From Gemmatimonadota bacterium (GTDB lineage Bacteria; Gemmatimonadota; Gemmatimonadetes; Gemmatimonadales; Gemmatimonadaceae), in NCBI GenBank assembly GCA_040388625.1, contig JAZKBK010000006.1, positions 108,692 through 172,691 of the forward strand: a stretch of DNA of 64,000 nt, given 5' to 3'. The notes below the pieces were generated by a model, which was not told where the DNA came from, made no database searches, and worked only from the letters and a program-made list of their open reading frames with translations. Positions 18,692 through 26,613 of this stretch are shown here, piece after piece. Each line of letters begins with the position of its first letter. The first letter of the stretch is position 1. The translations under genes were made by a program, and so were the position numbers.

Positions 18692-19734
18692 GATGCCTTG
18701 CGGAGGCCGAGCCCCACGGGAAGCATTAGGAGCGGCGCGATCTCGTCCATGGTGAAGTGCGAGAGCGCACCGTCGCGTACGTGGAGATTCGCGAGTGGGT
18801 TGGCGTATTCGACCTTGAGGTGAAGCCGTTGGCCAAGCACGTCGGCGAGGCCCGGAACCCGCGACCCACCGCCACAGATGTAGATCGCGCGAACCTGCGG
18901 CGCGCCGCGCGCCGATGCGGCCAGGAAGGCTGCCGCCCGTTCGACACCGACGGCTATTTCCTCTCCGCGAGCTTCGAGGACGGCGTCGAGCTGAGCGGTA
19001 CGATCGTAGCCACGCACCATGCGCTCCGCATCGTCCGCTGCAAGTCCGTGATGGCGTTGAAGGTCTTCCTGAAAACGACGAGTCCCGACAGCCAGGTCGC
19101 GCGTCAGGATCGGCACGCCGTTGTCCAGAACATTGACGTTCGTTATTTCGTTGCCGACGTTTACCAGCGCCACGGCGCCGCGCATCGCTTCGGGATGGTT
19201 CAGCTCGAATGCATTGTGCAACGCGAAGGCGTCGACATCCACCAGGCTCGGGGTAAGCCCGGCCTCGGCGAGAATGCGGAGCTTTGCGTCCACCAGCTCC
19301 CGCTTGGCCGCGACGAGCAGCACGCTCATCTCTTCGGGATTCGAACCCTCATCATCGTCGAGAACCTGGAAATCCAGCTCGACCGATTCGACGTCCGGGA
19401 CGTGCTGCTCAGCTTCCCAGCGCATGAGCTCGCGCGCCTGTTGTTCCTTGACACGCTCGGTCTGGATGCGCTTGATGATGACGTCGCGTCCGCCGACAGC
19501 GGTGACGACCTGAGTCGCCTTGACACCCGCCCTTTCCATTGCTTCCTGAATCGCATCCGACACCAGTCGTGGATCCATTACCTCTCCTTCGACTATTGCG
19601 TCCGGAAGAAGTGGTGCAACGGCAACCTTCACCAGCTCCGGAACCCCGCGGGCGTGATCCATGATCACGACCTTGATGAGTCCAGAGCCGATGTCGAGTC
19701 CAACCGTTGTCTTACTGCGGCCGAAAAAGGACAT
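18688..19734 (-). CDS. pilM: PilM, actin-like cytoplasmic pilus assembly ATPase
   Basis: 348 residues of the FtsA/MreB-like fold: phosphate-1 motif TVGLDIGSGLIKVVIMD near residues 10-26, GAVALVNVGNEITNVNVL as phosphate-2, and YICGGGSRVPGLADVL as the adenosine motif. PilM is a cytoplasmic ring component that binds the PilN INLLP tail. First gene of the pilMNOPQ run, starting 87 bases after the minor-pilin cluster; it may be read from the minor-pilin promoter or from one in that gap. Confidence 0.95.
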   Translation of the reverse strand: MSFFGRSKTTVGLDIGSGLIKVVIMDHARGVPELVKVAVAPLLPDAIVEGEVMDPRLVSDAIQEAMERAGVKATQVVTAVGGRDVIIKRIQTERVKEQQARELMRWEAEQHVPDVESVELDFQVLDDDEGSNPEEMSVLLVAAKRELVDAKLRILAEAGLTPSLVDVDAFALHNAFELNHPEAMRGAVALVNVGNEITNVNVLDNGVPILTRDLAVGTRRFQEDLQRHHGLAADDAERMVRGYDRTAQLDAVLEARGEEIAVGVERAAAFLAASARGAPQVRAIYICGGGSRVPGLADVLGQRLHLKVEYANPLANLHVRDGALSHFTMDEIAPLLMLPVGLGLRKAS

Positions 19735-19821
19735 GCGACTCCATCTTGAGTTCGGACGGGAAGTCCGTTACGCAACTCTTATCGAGGTCAATACGACTGG
19801 TCGGCCCAAAAGGTCACGTTT

Positions 19822-20283
19822 TCAGAACAACTCCACCCAGGCTCGATCCGGTACCGGGTGAAGCGAGAAATCGGTGGTATCGTGCGGGATCAGCGCGGTA
19901 ATGCCAACCCGGTGACGGGCTGCCAGGCTTCCCCCATGAATTGTCGCTGTCGCGACTATCCATACGATCGAAGTATCGACCTTTTCCACCGTTGCGTTGA
20001 GCACGATGTTTCCATCGCTACGACTGGTGGCTCCGACGGGTCCGAGCGGGAGGTAGCGCAGGGTGCGGGCGTCGGCGGCCGCAAGCGCGTTCCACGCTTC
20101 GGACTCTGCACCGATCAGAACCTGGCGCTGGAGTGTGCCGGCTCTGGCGGTTTCCGTCTCGGTGAGAGCACCGTTGATCGCACCGAACATGAGCGCGCTG
20201 CCGAGTATCATCAGGAGCAGTACGATGACGAGAGCGAAGCCGCGTCGATCCGGCCTCACCGTCCCGATATTCGTGACCGTCAT
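19822..20283 (-). CDS. PilX-like minor pilin
   Basis: 153 residues from the ATG at 20283, which overlaps the preceding stop as ATGA. The N-terminus RPDRRGFALVIVLLLMILGSALM has the prepilin pattern G|F with a long hydrophobic stretch. The glutamate normally at mature position +5 is missing, as it often is in GspK/PilX-type minor pilins. The remainder is a short globular head (TETETARAGTLQRQVLIGAESEAW). It would prime or regulate pilus assembly together with the two preceding genes. Confidence 0.75.
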   Translation of the reverse strand: MTVTNIGTVRPDRRGFALVIVLLLMILGSALMFGAINGALTETETARAGTLQRQVLIGAESEAWNALAAADARTLRYLPLGPVGATSRSDGNIVLNATVEKVDTSIVWIVATATIHGGSLAARHRVGITALIPHDTTDFSLHPVPDRAWVELF

Positions 20284-21185
20284 CTGTTGCGGATGGCAAC
20301 GGTCACGGTTGCCGAATCGGCGACGAGCGGCGCGGCGAGTCCCGGCAACCGTACGGGGCGCTGATATCTCGCACGCGATACGATCTCGACGCGCGCGACA
20401 TCGGTCGTGGGCCCGGTGCCTGCGAGAATGGCACCGGTGTGCGTGAAATATCTGAACTTGATCGGCGGGCCCACAGCGGCTTCGTACGGGCCGCTCACCG
20501 GTTGGACCGGTGCACACCCGCCGGTGCATCGGCGATAGCCCAGATACCATTTACCATCGCCGCCTCGATAAACGTCGTACCGGACGCGCCGGATAAAGCG
20601 CACTGGATGTCCACGGTGCACGCCAGCGGTCAACGCCGACGTGAGGGATATCTCGTATGAACGGCCTGACCCGACGTCGCTCGCGGACAGCAGGCCTGCT
20701 GAAAGGGGGCATCCGGTGAATGTCGGCGTGGTTACGAACGAAGCGATGCGCGCGCGCGTCCAGCCCGCAGGAGACGCGGATGACGAGTCCTTGAAGATGA
20801 GCACGTAGTCACCGGTATCGGGGGTGGTAACCCAGCTGGAGAGCGTGCGGCCGCTCGCGAGAGTGTCGGGTGGCAAGGTGATTCGCGCGGAGGTCGGAGC
20901 CGCGCAAACCGTCGACGACCCGATCGCCGAATAGAATTCCACTGCAGTGTCGGAGGCGAAGAGGATGCTGTCCCCCGCTGAGGAGCTGCCGCGCAGATCG
21001 GCGGCGACCAGATCGGACGCGTCGCGGAGTCGCGTGCGCAGATCGATGCCGGCTGCAATCGCGTCGTAGATCCGTTGGTGGCGAACAACGTGCGAAACCG
21101 CCATCAGTACGACGAGCGCCGCAACGACGATCCCCGTCAGAAGCTCGACGAGTGATACCGCGCGGCGTGCGTGTATCGATCGCAT
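20280..21185 (-). CDS. PilW-like minor pilin
   Basis: 301 residues from the ATG at 21185; an ATG at 21239 would add 18 residues and neither has a clear ribosome-binding site. The leader MRSIHARRA precedes VSLVELLTGIVVAALVVLMA, a type III signal sequence with the +5 glutamate retained. The residue at -1 is Ala rather than the usual Gly. A large globular domain with several cysteines (SSTVCAAPT, FTGCPLSAG, RRCTGGCAP) follows, as in PilW-type minor pilins. Part of the pilV-pilW-pilX-like set ahead of pilM. Confidence 0.78.
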   Translation of the reverse strand: MRSIHARRAVSLVELLTGIVVAALVVLMAVSHVVRHQRIYDAIAAGIDLRTRLRDASDLVAADLRGSSSAGDSILFASDTAVEFYSAIGSSTVCAAPTSARITLPPDTLASGRTLSSWVTTPDTGDYVLIFKDSSSASPAGWTRARIASFVTTPTFTGCPLSAGLLSASDVGSGRSYEISLTSALTAGVHRGHPVRFIRRVRYDVYRGGDGKWYLGYRRCTGGCAPVQPVSGPYEAAVGPPIKFRYFTHTGAILAGTGPTTDVARVEIVSRARYQRPVRLPGLAAPLVADSATVTVAIRNR

Positions 21186-21328
21186 ACGCGGGGTTGCTGC
21201 GCCTGGGTACGCTTCGTCTGATCGATCCGGATGCGACATGCCGATACAGTACTACCGGCGTGAGCGGAGGGATAAAGCCGAACGGACGGCACACAGTCAT
21301 TTCGTTGCAATCCCGTGCGCCTGCAGCC

Positions 21329-21685
21329 TCAGCGGCAGGCGCTGGTCGCGGTGTAATGCTCGACACGTGCTCCGGATCGCTGAGCGAACCGAACTGTCTG
21401 GGTGATGTGAACCAGCGCACCCGTGGGCGACACGGACCAATCCGCCGCGACGGCGTTCACGGAATCAGAGCCGGCGCCTGCGACGCAGCCGAGAACGAAG
21501 GCTCGCTCGCGTTGCGTCTCAGCGATTCGCATTGCGGTGGCCTGCCGTTCGGAGTCAGCAAGGCTGCGCAAGACAAGCGTCAGCGATCCTTCGAGCCCGA
21601 GGAAGATTACGCCGATTATGACGAGTGCGACGACGGCTTCGACGAGGACAAACCCGTGACGTAACTGCGAATGACGATTTTGCAT
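21329..21685 (-). CDS. PilV-like minor pilin
   Basis: 118 residues. The leader MQNRHSQLRHG is followed by FVLVEAVVALVIIGVIFLGL, a prepilin signal with Gly at -1 and Glu at +5. This matches the PilV/GspI class. The short head domain (AFVLGCVAGAGSDSV) contains two cysteines with the C-terminal ATSACR. First of three minor-pilin genes. The terminator after pilA (21832-21857) lies upstream, so this cluster probably has its own promoter between about 21686 and 21825. Confidence 0.8.
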   Translation of the reverse strand: MQNRHSQLRHGFVLVEAVVALVIIGVIFLGLEGSLTLVLRSLADSERQATAMRIAETQRERAFVLGCVAGAGSDSVNAVAADWSVSPTGALVHITQTVRFAQRSGARVEHYTATSACR

Positions 21686-21824
21686 GTCGCCATGGTATAG
21701 CGGACACGGCGGCGCGAGGCTGATCCAAAACGCGGCGGACGGATCACTTCAGCCCCATGAATGCATCTTGCTAGCTAACCCGACTCCATCAGAGCCACAC
21801 CCACGCAGGCGCGTCTACCTACGC

Positions 21825-21857
21825 AAAAAAAGAACGGCGGCCAACTGGCCGCCGTTC
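21825..21857 (-). terminator. Intrinsic terminator of pilA
   Basis: An 11-bp perfect stem (21832-21842 with 21847-21857, arm GAACGGCGGCC) has a 4-base loop. On the minus strand it is followed by seven T residues (the A run at 21825-21831). It lies about 25 bases beyond the pilA stop and separates pilA from the minor-pilin genes. Confidence 0.92.
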
Positions 21858-21882
21858 AAGTAGGATTGCTAGCTCGCGTCGA

Positions 21883-22296
21883 TTACGGCTGGCAGTATGG
21901 AGCACCAGAGGTCGTATCCGTTCCAGCAAGGCCAGGCGTTGCGCCCGTGTGCATACCGCACTGCTTGGTGGTCTGGGTGCTAACCGCGAGCGCATGCCAT
22001 GCGGTCGGCGGGCCGGCGTCGGCCGTCGCGGTAATAGTGTTTCCTACTGAAGGCGAGAACCCGTTGGTCGTATCGCTCGGTGCCGTGAAGGTATGCGAGA
22101 AGTAGGCGCCGTTGTTGGCGGATGCATAGCCCTCTTCAGCCGTCGCGAGATTCTTGAGGTCCGTCTTCATCGACGCGACGTATGCGCGCTCTTTCGTTGC
22201 TGCGAACTTCGGGATCGCGATCGCGGCCAAGATGCCGATGATCACGACGACGATCAAAAGCTCGATCAGGGTAAATCCTTTCACGTTGCGCTTCAT
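21883..22296 (-). CDS. pilA: Major type IV pilin
   Basis: 137 residues. The short leader MKRNVKG is followed by the textbook N-methylated pilin segment FTLIELLIVVVIIGILAAIA, with Gly at -1 and Glu at +5. The head has an alpha-helical continuation (YVASMKTDLKNLATAEEGYA) and two cysteines near the end (QCGMHTG and PYCQP) that could form the D-region disulfide. The ATG at 22296 is preceded by AGGAG at 22305-22309 (8-base spacing), which decides the start over a longer reading. The gene has its own sigma-54-like promoter and its own terminator, consistent with very high, separately regulated expression. Confidence 0.95.
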   Translation of the reverse strand: MKRNVKGFTLIELLIVVVIIGILAAIAIPKFAATKERAYVASMKTDLKNLATAEEGYASANNGAYFSHTFTAPSDTTNGFSPSVGNTITATADAGPPTAWHALAVSTQTTKQCGMHTGATPGLAGTDTTSGAPYCQP

Positions 22297-22354
22297 TAAT
22301 GAATCTCCTAAGGAGTCGTGGGATGCCGCTGCTGCGGTGATCGGGCAGCGTAAT

Positions 22355-22370
22355 GGCAACGGTCGCGCCA
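22355..22370 (-). promoter_or_regulatory. Probable sigma-54 promoter of pilA
   Basis: The minus strand reads TGGCGCGACCGTTGCC, close to the -24/-12 consensus TGGCACG-N4-TTGCA: both invariant GG and GC are present at the required 10-base separation. It lies 59 bases upstream of the pilA start codon. The gene just upstream encodes PilR, a sigma-54 activator, which makes the assignment more likely. An rpoN gene is not in the window. Confidence 0.72.
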
Positions 22371-22500
22371 ACTGGTGACCGCTTTGTAACTCATTATCGT
22401 CAAAGCACTTGCGAACTTTAGTAAACGTCTGGAGCGGCAATGTGCCAGCGCATTCTGCAATCTCTCTGGCGTTTCGCAATGTCGCAATCCTGTACAGTGG

Positions 22501-23865
22501 CTATGCCGAGCCCTCCATCTTCTGAAGCTTCCGGTGCAGCGTGGACGGATCGATCCCCAGCACCTCGGCGGCCCGCGTCTTGTTACCGCCGTTGGTCTCA
22601 AGCACCCACTTGATGTAGGCACGCTCGATCACGTCCAGCGTCGGATCGAGCCGCTCGGCGTCCCGTACCAGATGCTCGCCGGACTTGCTCGTAACGCGCT
22701 CGGGTAACGCGTCCGGCATGATCACAGGACCGCTCGTAACGATCGACGCTCGCTCCAGTGCGTTCTCCAGCTCGCGCACGTTTCCCGGCCAGTCGTACTC
22801 GCACATCGCGCTCATCGCTTCGGCGCTTACAGACTTGTTGGGATCCTTGGCGCGCATGAGAAAGGCTTCCACCAGCAGCGGGATGTCTTCCCTTCTCTGA
22901 CGCAACGGCGGAAGATGAATCGCAATCACGTTGAGTCTGTAATACAAATCGCTTCGAAACTGCCCGGTCTTCACGTCGCGCTCCAGATCGCGGTTGGTGG
23001 CTGCTATGACGCGCGCATCGACGGGAATCGCCTCGGTTGCGCCGACAGGGAGCACTTCACGCTGTTGCAGCGTACGCAGGAGCTTCACCTGAGTCGCCGG
23101 CGTCATCTCGCCGACTTCATCGAGAAAGAACGTGCCACCCATCGCCGCTGCGATGAGGCCAGTCTTATCCTTCACCGCGCCGGTGAAGGATCCCTTCACG
23201 TGTCCGAACAGCTCGCTCTCAAGCAGACTCTCCGGCAGCGCACCGCAGTTTACGGAGAGGAACGGCTTGCCAGTGCGGCCGGACATCTCGTGGATGTAGC
23301 GTGCGACAACTTCCTTGCCGGTACCGGATTCACCTTGCAGCAGCACCGTCGAATCGGTGGGTGCGACGGTCGCGGCGAGCTGAAGCACGGATAACCAGTT
23401 GGCACTCTGCCCGATGGGTGAATTCTCCCGATCGCGCTTGCGAATCTCCTGTCGCAGGGTGCGGTTCTCCACACGCAGGGCACGGTGTTCGGCAGCTCGA
23501 TGCACGATGGCCAGGAGCTCATCGTTGCGGAACGGCTTCTGTATGTAATAGAAGGCGCCCTCGTTCACCGCGTGCATGGCGGACTGCAGCGTCGCCTGCG
23601 CGGTCATGAGAATCACCGGTGTTTCGGGATTGGCAGTACGTGCGGCGGACAGCACATCCGCACCACCCACATCCGGCATGCGTATGTCGCTGATGACGAT
23701 GTCGGGCTCGATCGCCCCGATCTGCTCGATCCCGGCCCGCCCGCCCTGAGCGGTGTGCGCCACGAAGCCGTTGTTGGTGAGCAGGATTCGAATGACGTCC
23801 AGGATACCCTGTTCATCGTCGATGATCAGTACACTGGGTGCTCTTGTGGGCGCAGTGGGTGTCAT
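22501..23865 (-). CDS. pilR: PilR, NtrC-family sigma-54-dependent response regulator
   Basis: 454 residues in the three-domain NtrC layout. Receiver domain: SVLIIDDEQ with the phosphoacceptor Asp60 in [14 protein letters not shown]+ domain: Walker A GESGTGKE at 178-185, and the sigma-54 loop GSFTGA at 225-230, which differs from the common GAFTGA at one position but is a known natural variant. C-terminal Fis-type [24 protein letters not shown]. It would activate pilA from the sigma-54 promoter just downstream. It overlaps the pilS stop by 4 bases. Confidence 0.93.
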   Translation of the reverse strand: MTPTAPTRAPSVLIIDDEQGILDVIRILLTNNGFVAHTAQGGRAGIEQIGAIEPDIVISDIRMPDVGGADVLSAARTANPETPVILMTAQATLQSAMHAVNEGAFYYIQKPFRNDELLAIVHRAAEHRALRVENRTLRQEIRKRDRENSPIGQSANWLSVLQLAATVAPTDSTVLLQGESGTGKEVVARYIHEMSGRTGKPFLSVNCGALPESLLESELFGHVKGSFTGAVKDKTGLIAAAMGGTFFLDEVGEMTPATQVKLLRTLQQREVLPVGATEAIPVDARVIAATNRDLERDVKTGQFRSDLYYRLNVIAIHLPPLRQRREDIPLLVEAFLMRAKDPNKSVSAEAMSAMCEYDWPGNVRELENALERASIVTSGPVIMPDALPERVTSKSGEHLVRDAERLDPTLDVIERAYIKWVLETNGGNKTRAAEVLGIDPSTLHRKLQKMEGSA

Positions 23866-25199
23866 GTGCGTGGGAATAGGACGGTGAACCGTGATCCGCG
23901 AGCATCGCTGTCGACCACTACGACTCCGTGATGTGCCTCAACGGCACGATGCACGATTGCGAGCCCGAGCCCGCTTCCCCCCGGCTTGGTGGTAAAGAAC
24001 GGATGGAACAGCTTGGGACGCGCAGCGTCCGTGATTCCAGGACCCGAATCGATGACACGCACGGCGATCGCGCCGCTCTCGAAAGCAGCGGCGCGCCAAT
24101 CGAGCTGCTGGGGAAGCAGTGTCGCGGCTTCGATCCGCACGACTCCATCATCGGGCGATGCCTGCAAGGCGTTCAGCACCAGGTTGAAGAAGGCGCGGTG
24201 CAGCATGTCCTCGTCGCCACTTACTTCCATCGAGGTACGAGCGAAATCGCACTCGATCCGCGTTCCCTGGGGGCGTGACGGATGAGACGATGCCAGCTCG
24301 GCGGCGTTGCGCACGACACTCAGCAGATCGAGGCGACGCGTGAACGGGACGTCGACGCGGGCGAAATCGAGGAACCCGGTAAGCAGCCGGGCGAGTCGGT
24401 CGGACTCGCGCACCACGAGCGATGTGAGAACACGGTCGTCGCTGGAGGTCTGGGCGGACAATCCCAACTGCTCGACCGCGCTTCTGATCGAAGCGAGCGG
24501 ATTCTTTATCTCATGTGCCATCGAAGCGCCGAGCTCGGCGACCGCTTCCAGACGCTCTGCGCGCAGATGAAGCCGCTCGACTTCACCCTGATGCAGACGG
24601 AAGCGAGCGAGCTCTTCGGCCATGGCTTCACTGCCGGCGCTCTGAGCGCGTAAACGGGAGGCGATGTACCCGCTCCCGAGCGCGACGACGGCGAATATGG
24701 CCAACTGAAGGAAGACGCCGATTCCCACCGTGTCGCCCTGAATCAGAACTCCCTCTCCTGCGTACAGCAGGATCGCGAGTGCCGAGATCAGTGTGACGCC
24801 GCGCGCTGGCAGGAGCAGCGCACTTATGGCGATGACGAGGATGTAGAGAGGGGCAAATTGAGACGAGGTCGATTGCCACGTCAGGTGCACCATCGCGGTG
24901 ACGAGCAGGACGTCGAAGATGGCCTGGGAATAGAGAACAGCGATCGCTATCGAGCGGCGATAGACATGGGTGTACAGAGCGGACAGCCCCGTAAACAGCA
25001 TTGCGGCGGCGAAGATCAGCGACGCCAACAGCGTATCGGCGCGGGAGGCGTACTGCCACGAATAAACGGCAGCGATGTAGACAGAGCCCGCCGCGGCCAG
25101 GCGCGCGACATATAGCCACCAGAGGATCCGGCGAGCGGGGAGCTGTGGCGGGCGCGACCTCGATATCGCAGCGACTGATTGCGGAGTGCGGTATTGCAT
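23862..25199 (-). CDS. pilS: PilS, membrane sensor histidine kinase
   Basis: 445 residues. Roughly six hydrophobic helices lie between residues 25 and 180 (for example LASLIFAAAMLFTGLSALY and LQLAIFAVVALGSGYIA), followed by a coiled coil. Next come the HisKA H-box with His229 (SMAHEIKNPLASIRSA) and the HATPase domain (FNLVLNALQASPD, IDSGPGITD, GGSGLGLAIVHR). No PAS domain is evident, unlike Pseudomonas PilS, where one lies between the membrane and kinase regions. It is coupled to pilR by a 4-base overlap, and divergent from the CNNM-type gene across a 196-base gap. Confidence 0.9.
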   Translation of the reverse strand: MQYRTPQSVAAISRSRPPQLPARRILWWLYVARLAAAGSVYIAAVYSWQYASRADTLLASLIFAAAMLFTGLSALYTHVYRRSIAIAVLYSQAIFDVLLVTAMVHLTWQSTSSQFAPLYILVIAISALLLPARGVTLISALAILLYAGEGVLIQGDTVGIGVFLQLAIFAVVALGSGYIASRLRAQSAGSEAMAEELARFRLHQGEVERLHLRAERLEAVAELGASMAHEIKNPLASIRSAVEQLGLSAQTSSDDRVLTSLVVRESDRLARLLTGFLDFARVDVPFTRRLDLLSVVRNAAELASSHPSRPQGTRIECDFARTSMEVSGDEDMLHRAFFNLVLNALQASPDDGVVRIEAATLLPQQLDWRAAAFESGAIAVRVIDSGPGITDAARPKLFHPFFTTKPGGSGLGLAIVHRAVEAHHGVVVVDSDARGSRFTVLFPRT

Positions 25200-25395
25200 T
25201 TTGCAATAGGTTGACGATGGGCGGCGGGCTCGTGCAACGGAATCGTGTCGTTGCGCCGTCCCCTACGCGGGAGCCCTGTGGACGGGGCCATCGAAAACCT
25301 GGCCTCACGCGTTCGCGCGGAAGAAGGATTAGAACGACTGTTCGAGTACCGACTTCGGTCGGATCGGGCACGGTTCCGGTAGATTTAGACACGGA

Positions 25396-26613
25396 ATGCC
25401 AACAGACTTACAAGACCATAGTTGGGCTGGCACCTTGGCGACCAGGTTGATCTGGATCGTCGTGCTCGTCGCGGTGAGCGCGATCTTCGCGGCTGCCGAA
25501 GCCGCTTTGAGCATTCCAGTCGACGAGGAGGACGGACGATCCACGCCGACCACCGCCGCGCGAATCGGAAGCTCGCTCAGCGCGGTCGGCCTCGGTGTGG
25601 TGGGCGGGGCAGCCTGGTTCGCGCTCGCTGTCCTTCTTCATATAGTAGTCGGCGAGCTGGTGCCGAGAGCGGTCGCCCGGGAGCACCCGCATATTGCCCG
25701 CAAATATGCGGTGCCGGTGGTGCGCCTTATCGGCCAGATCCTCACCCCGTTCGTAATCGTCGTCAACTCGATCGCCAGTCTGGTTGCACGTGCATTCGGA
25801 ATGCACGCGGTGGTCGAGAATGAGGTTCCGGCGCACTCGCCTGACGAGCTACGAACGCTCGTAATGCACTCGCACGCGCACGGCGAGCTCAACGAATCCG
25901 AGCGAGCGATGCTTGCAGGCGTCTTCGACTTCAAGCAGAAGCGGGCGCACGACGTGATGCGGCCGCGGACCGATGTCGTCGCGATCGACATCGATTTGAC
26001 ATCCGAGGAAGTGCTGCACGTGCTGCGCACCGAGCGGTACTCGCGGTACCCGGTGTATCGCGAAACTCTGGATGACATAGTCGGCGTGTTTCTCGCCAAG
26101 GATCTGTGGCTTCGCGACCAGAGCTCGCCGTTCAAGCTATCGGAGCTGATGCGGGAGGCGCTGTACGTTCCTGATAGCCGAGCGGCTGAGCGGGTGCTGG
26201 ACGATCTCCGACGAACGCGCGCGTACATGGCGGTGGTCATCGACGAGTATGGTGGGACGGCCGGCATCATAACTATCGAAGACCTGGTCGAAGAGGTTAT
26301 GGGTGACATAACCGACGAGTACGACATGGCTGCACGGACCTCGCTTGAGATGAACGGCGTGCTCGAGCTGGCCGGCACTCTGTCACTCATCGATGCACGG
26401 TCGGATTACGAGCTGGAGATCCCCGAGGGAGACTGGTCCACGCTGGGCGGATATGTATTCGCGCGTCTGGGGAGGCTCCCTCGCGTGGGTGACAGGGTTC
26501 GGATTCCGAATGCCGGTCTCGAGGTGGTCGCCATGGATGGGCGGCGGGTCGCGGCGCTGCGTGTGCTGCGGGAGTCCGCCGATACCGCCGCAGAAGCCCG
26601 ACAGAAGGCGTGA
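25396..26613 (+). CDS. CNNM/CBS-domain transporter-like protein (CorC/HlyC type)
   Basis: 405 residues. A DUF21/CNNM membrane region occupies about 1-150 (IWIVVLVAVSAIFAAAEAALSI, VVGGAAWFALAVLLHIVVGELVPRA). A CBS pair comes next (HDVMRPRTDVVAIDIDL, YSRYPVYRETLDDIVGVFLAKDL, then YMAVVIDEYGGTAGIITIEDLVEEVMGDI). A CorC_HlyC domain ends the protein (YELEIPEGDWSTLGGYVFARLG). The family is linked to magnesium or cobalt efflux and homeostasis. The membrane part appears somewhat short compared with typical family members (about 180-190 residues). The 3' end overlaps the end of the convergent usher-like gene by 231 bases. Confidence 0.88.
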   Translation: MPTDLQDHSWAGTLATRLIWIVVLVAVSAIFAAAEAALSIPVDEEDGRSTPTTAARIGSSLSAVGLGVVGGAAWFALAVLLHIVVGELVPRAVAREHPHIARKYAVPVVRLIGQILTPFVIVVNSIASLVARAFGMHAVVENEVPAHSPDELRTLVMHSHAHGELNESERAMLAGVFDFKQKRAHDVMRPRTDVVAIDIDLTSEEVLHVLRTERYSRYPVYRETLDDIVGVFLAKDLWLRDQSSPFKLSELMREALYVPDSRAAERVLDDLRRTRAYMAVVIDEYGGTAGIITIEDLVEEVMGDITDEYDMAARTSLEMNGVLELAGTLSLIDARSDYELEIPEGDWSTLGGYVFARLGRLPRVGDRVRIPNAGLEVVAMDGRRVAALRVLRESADTAAEARQKA

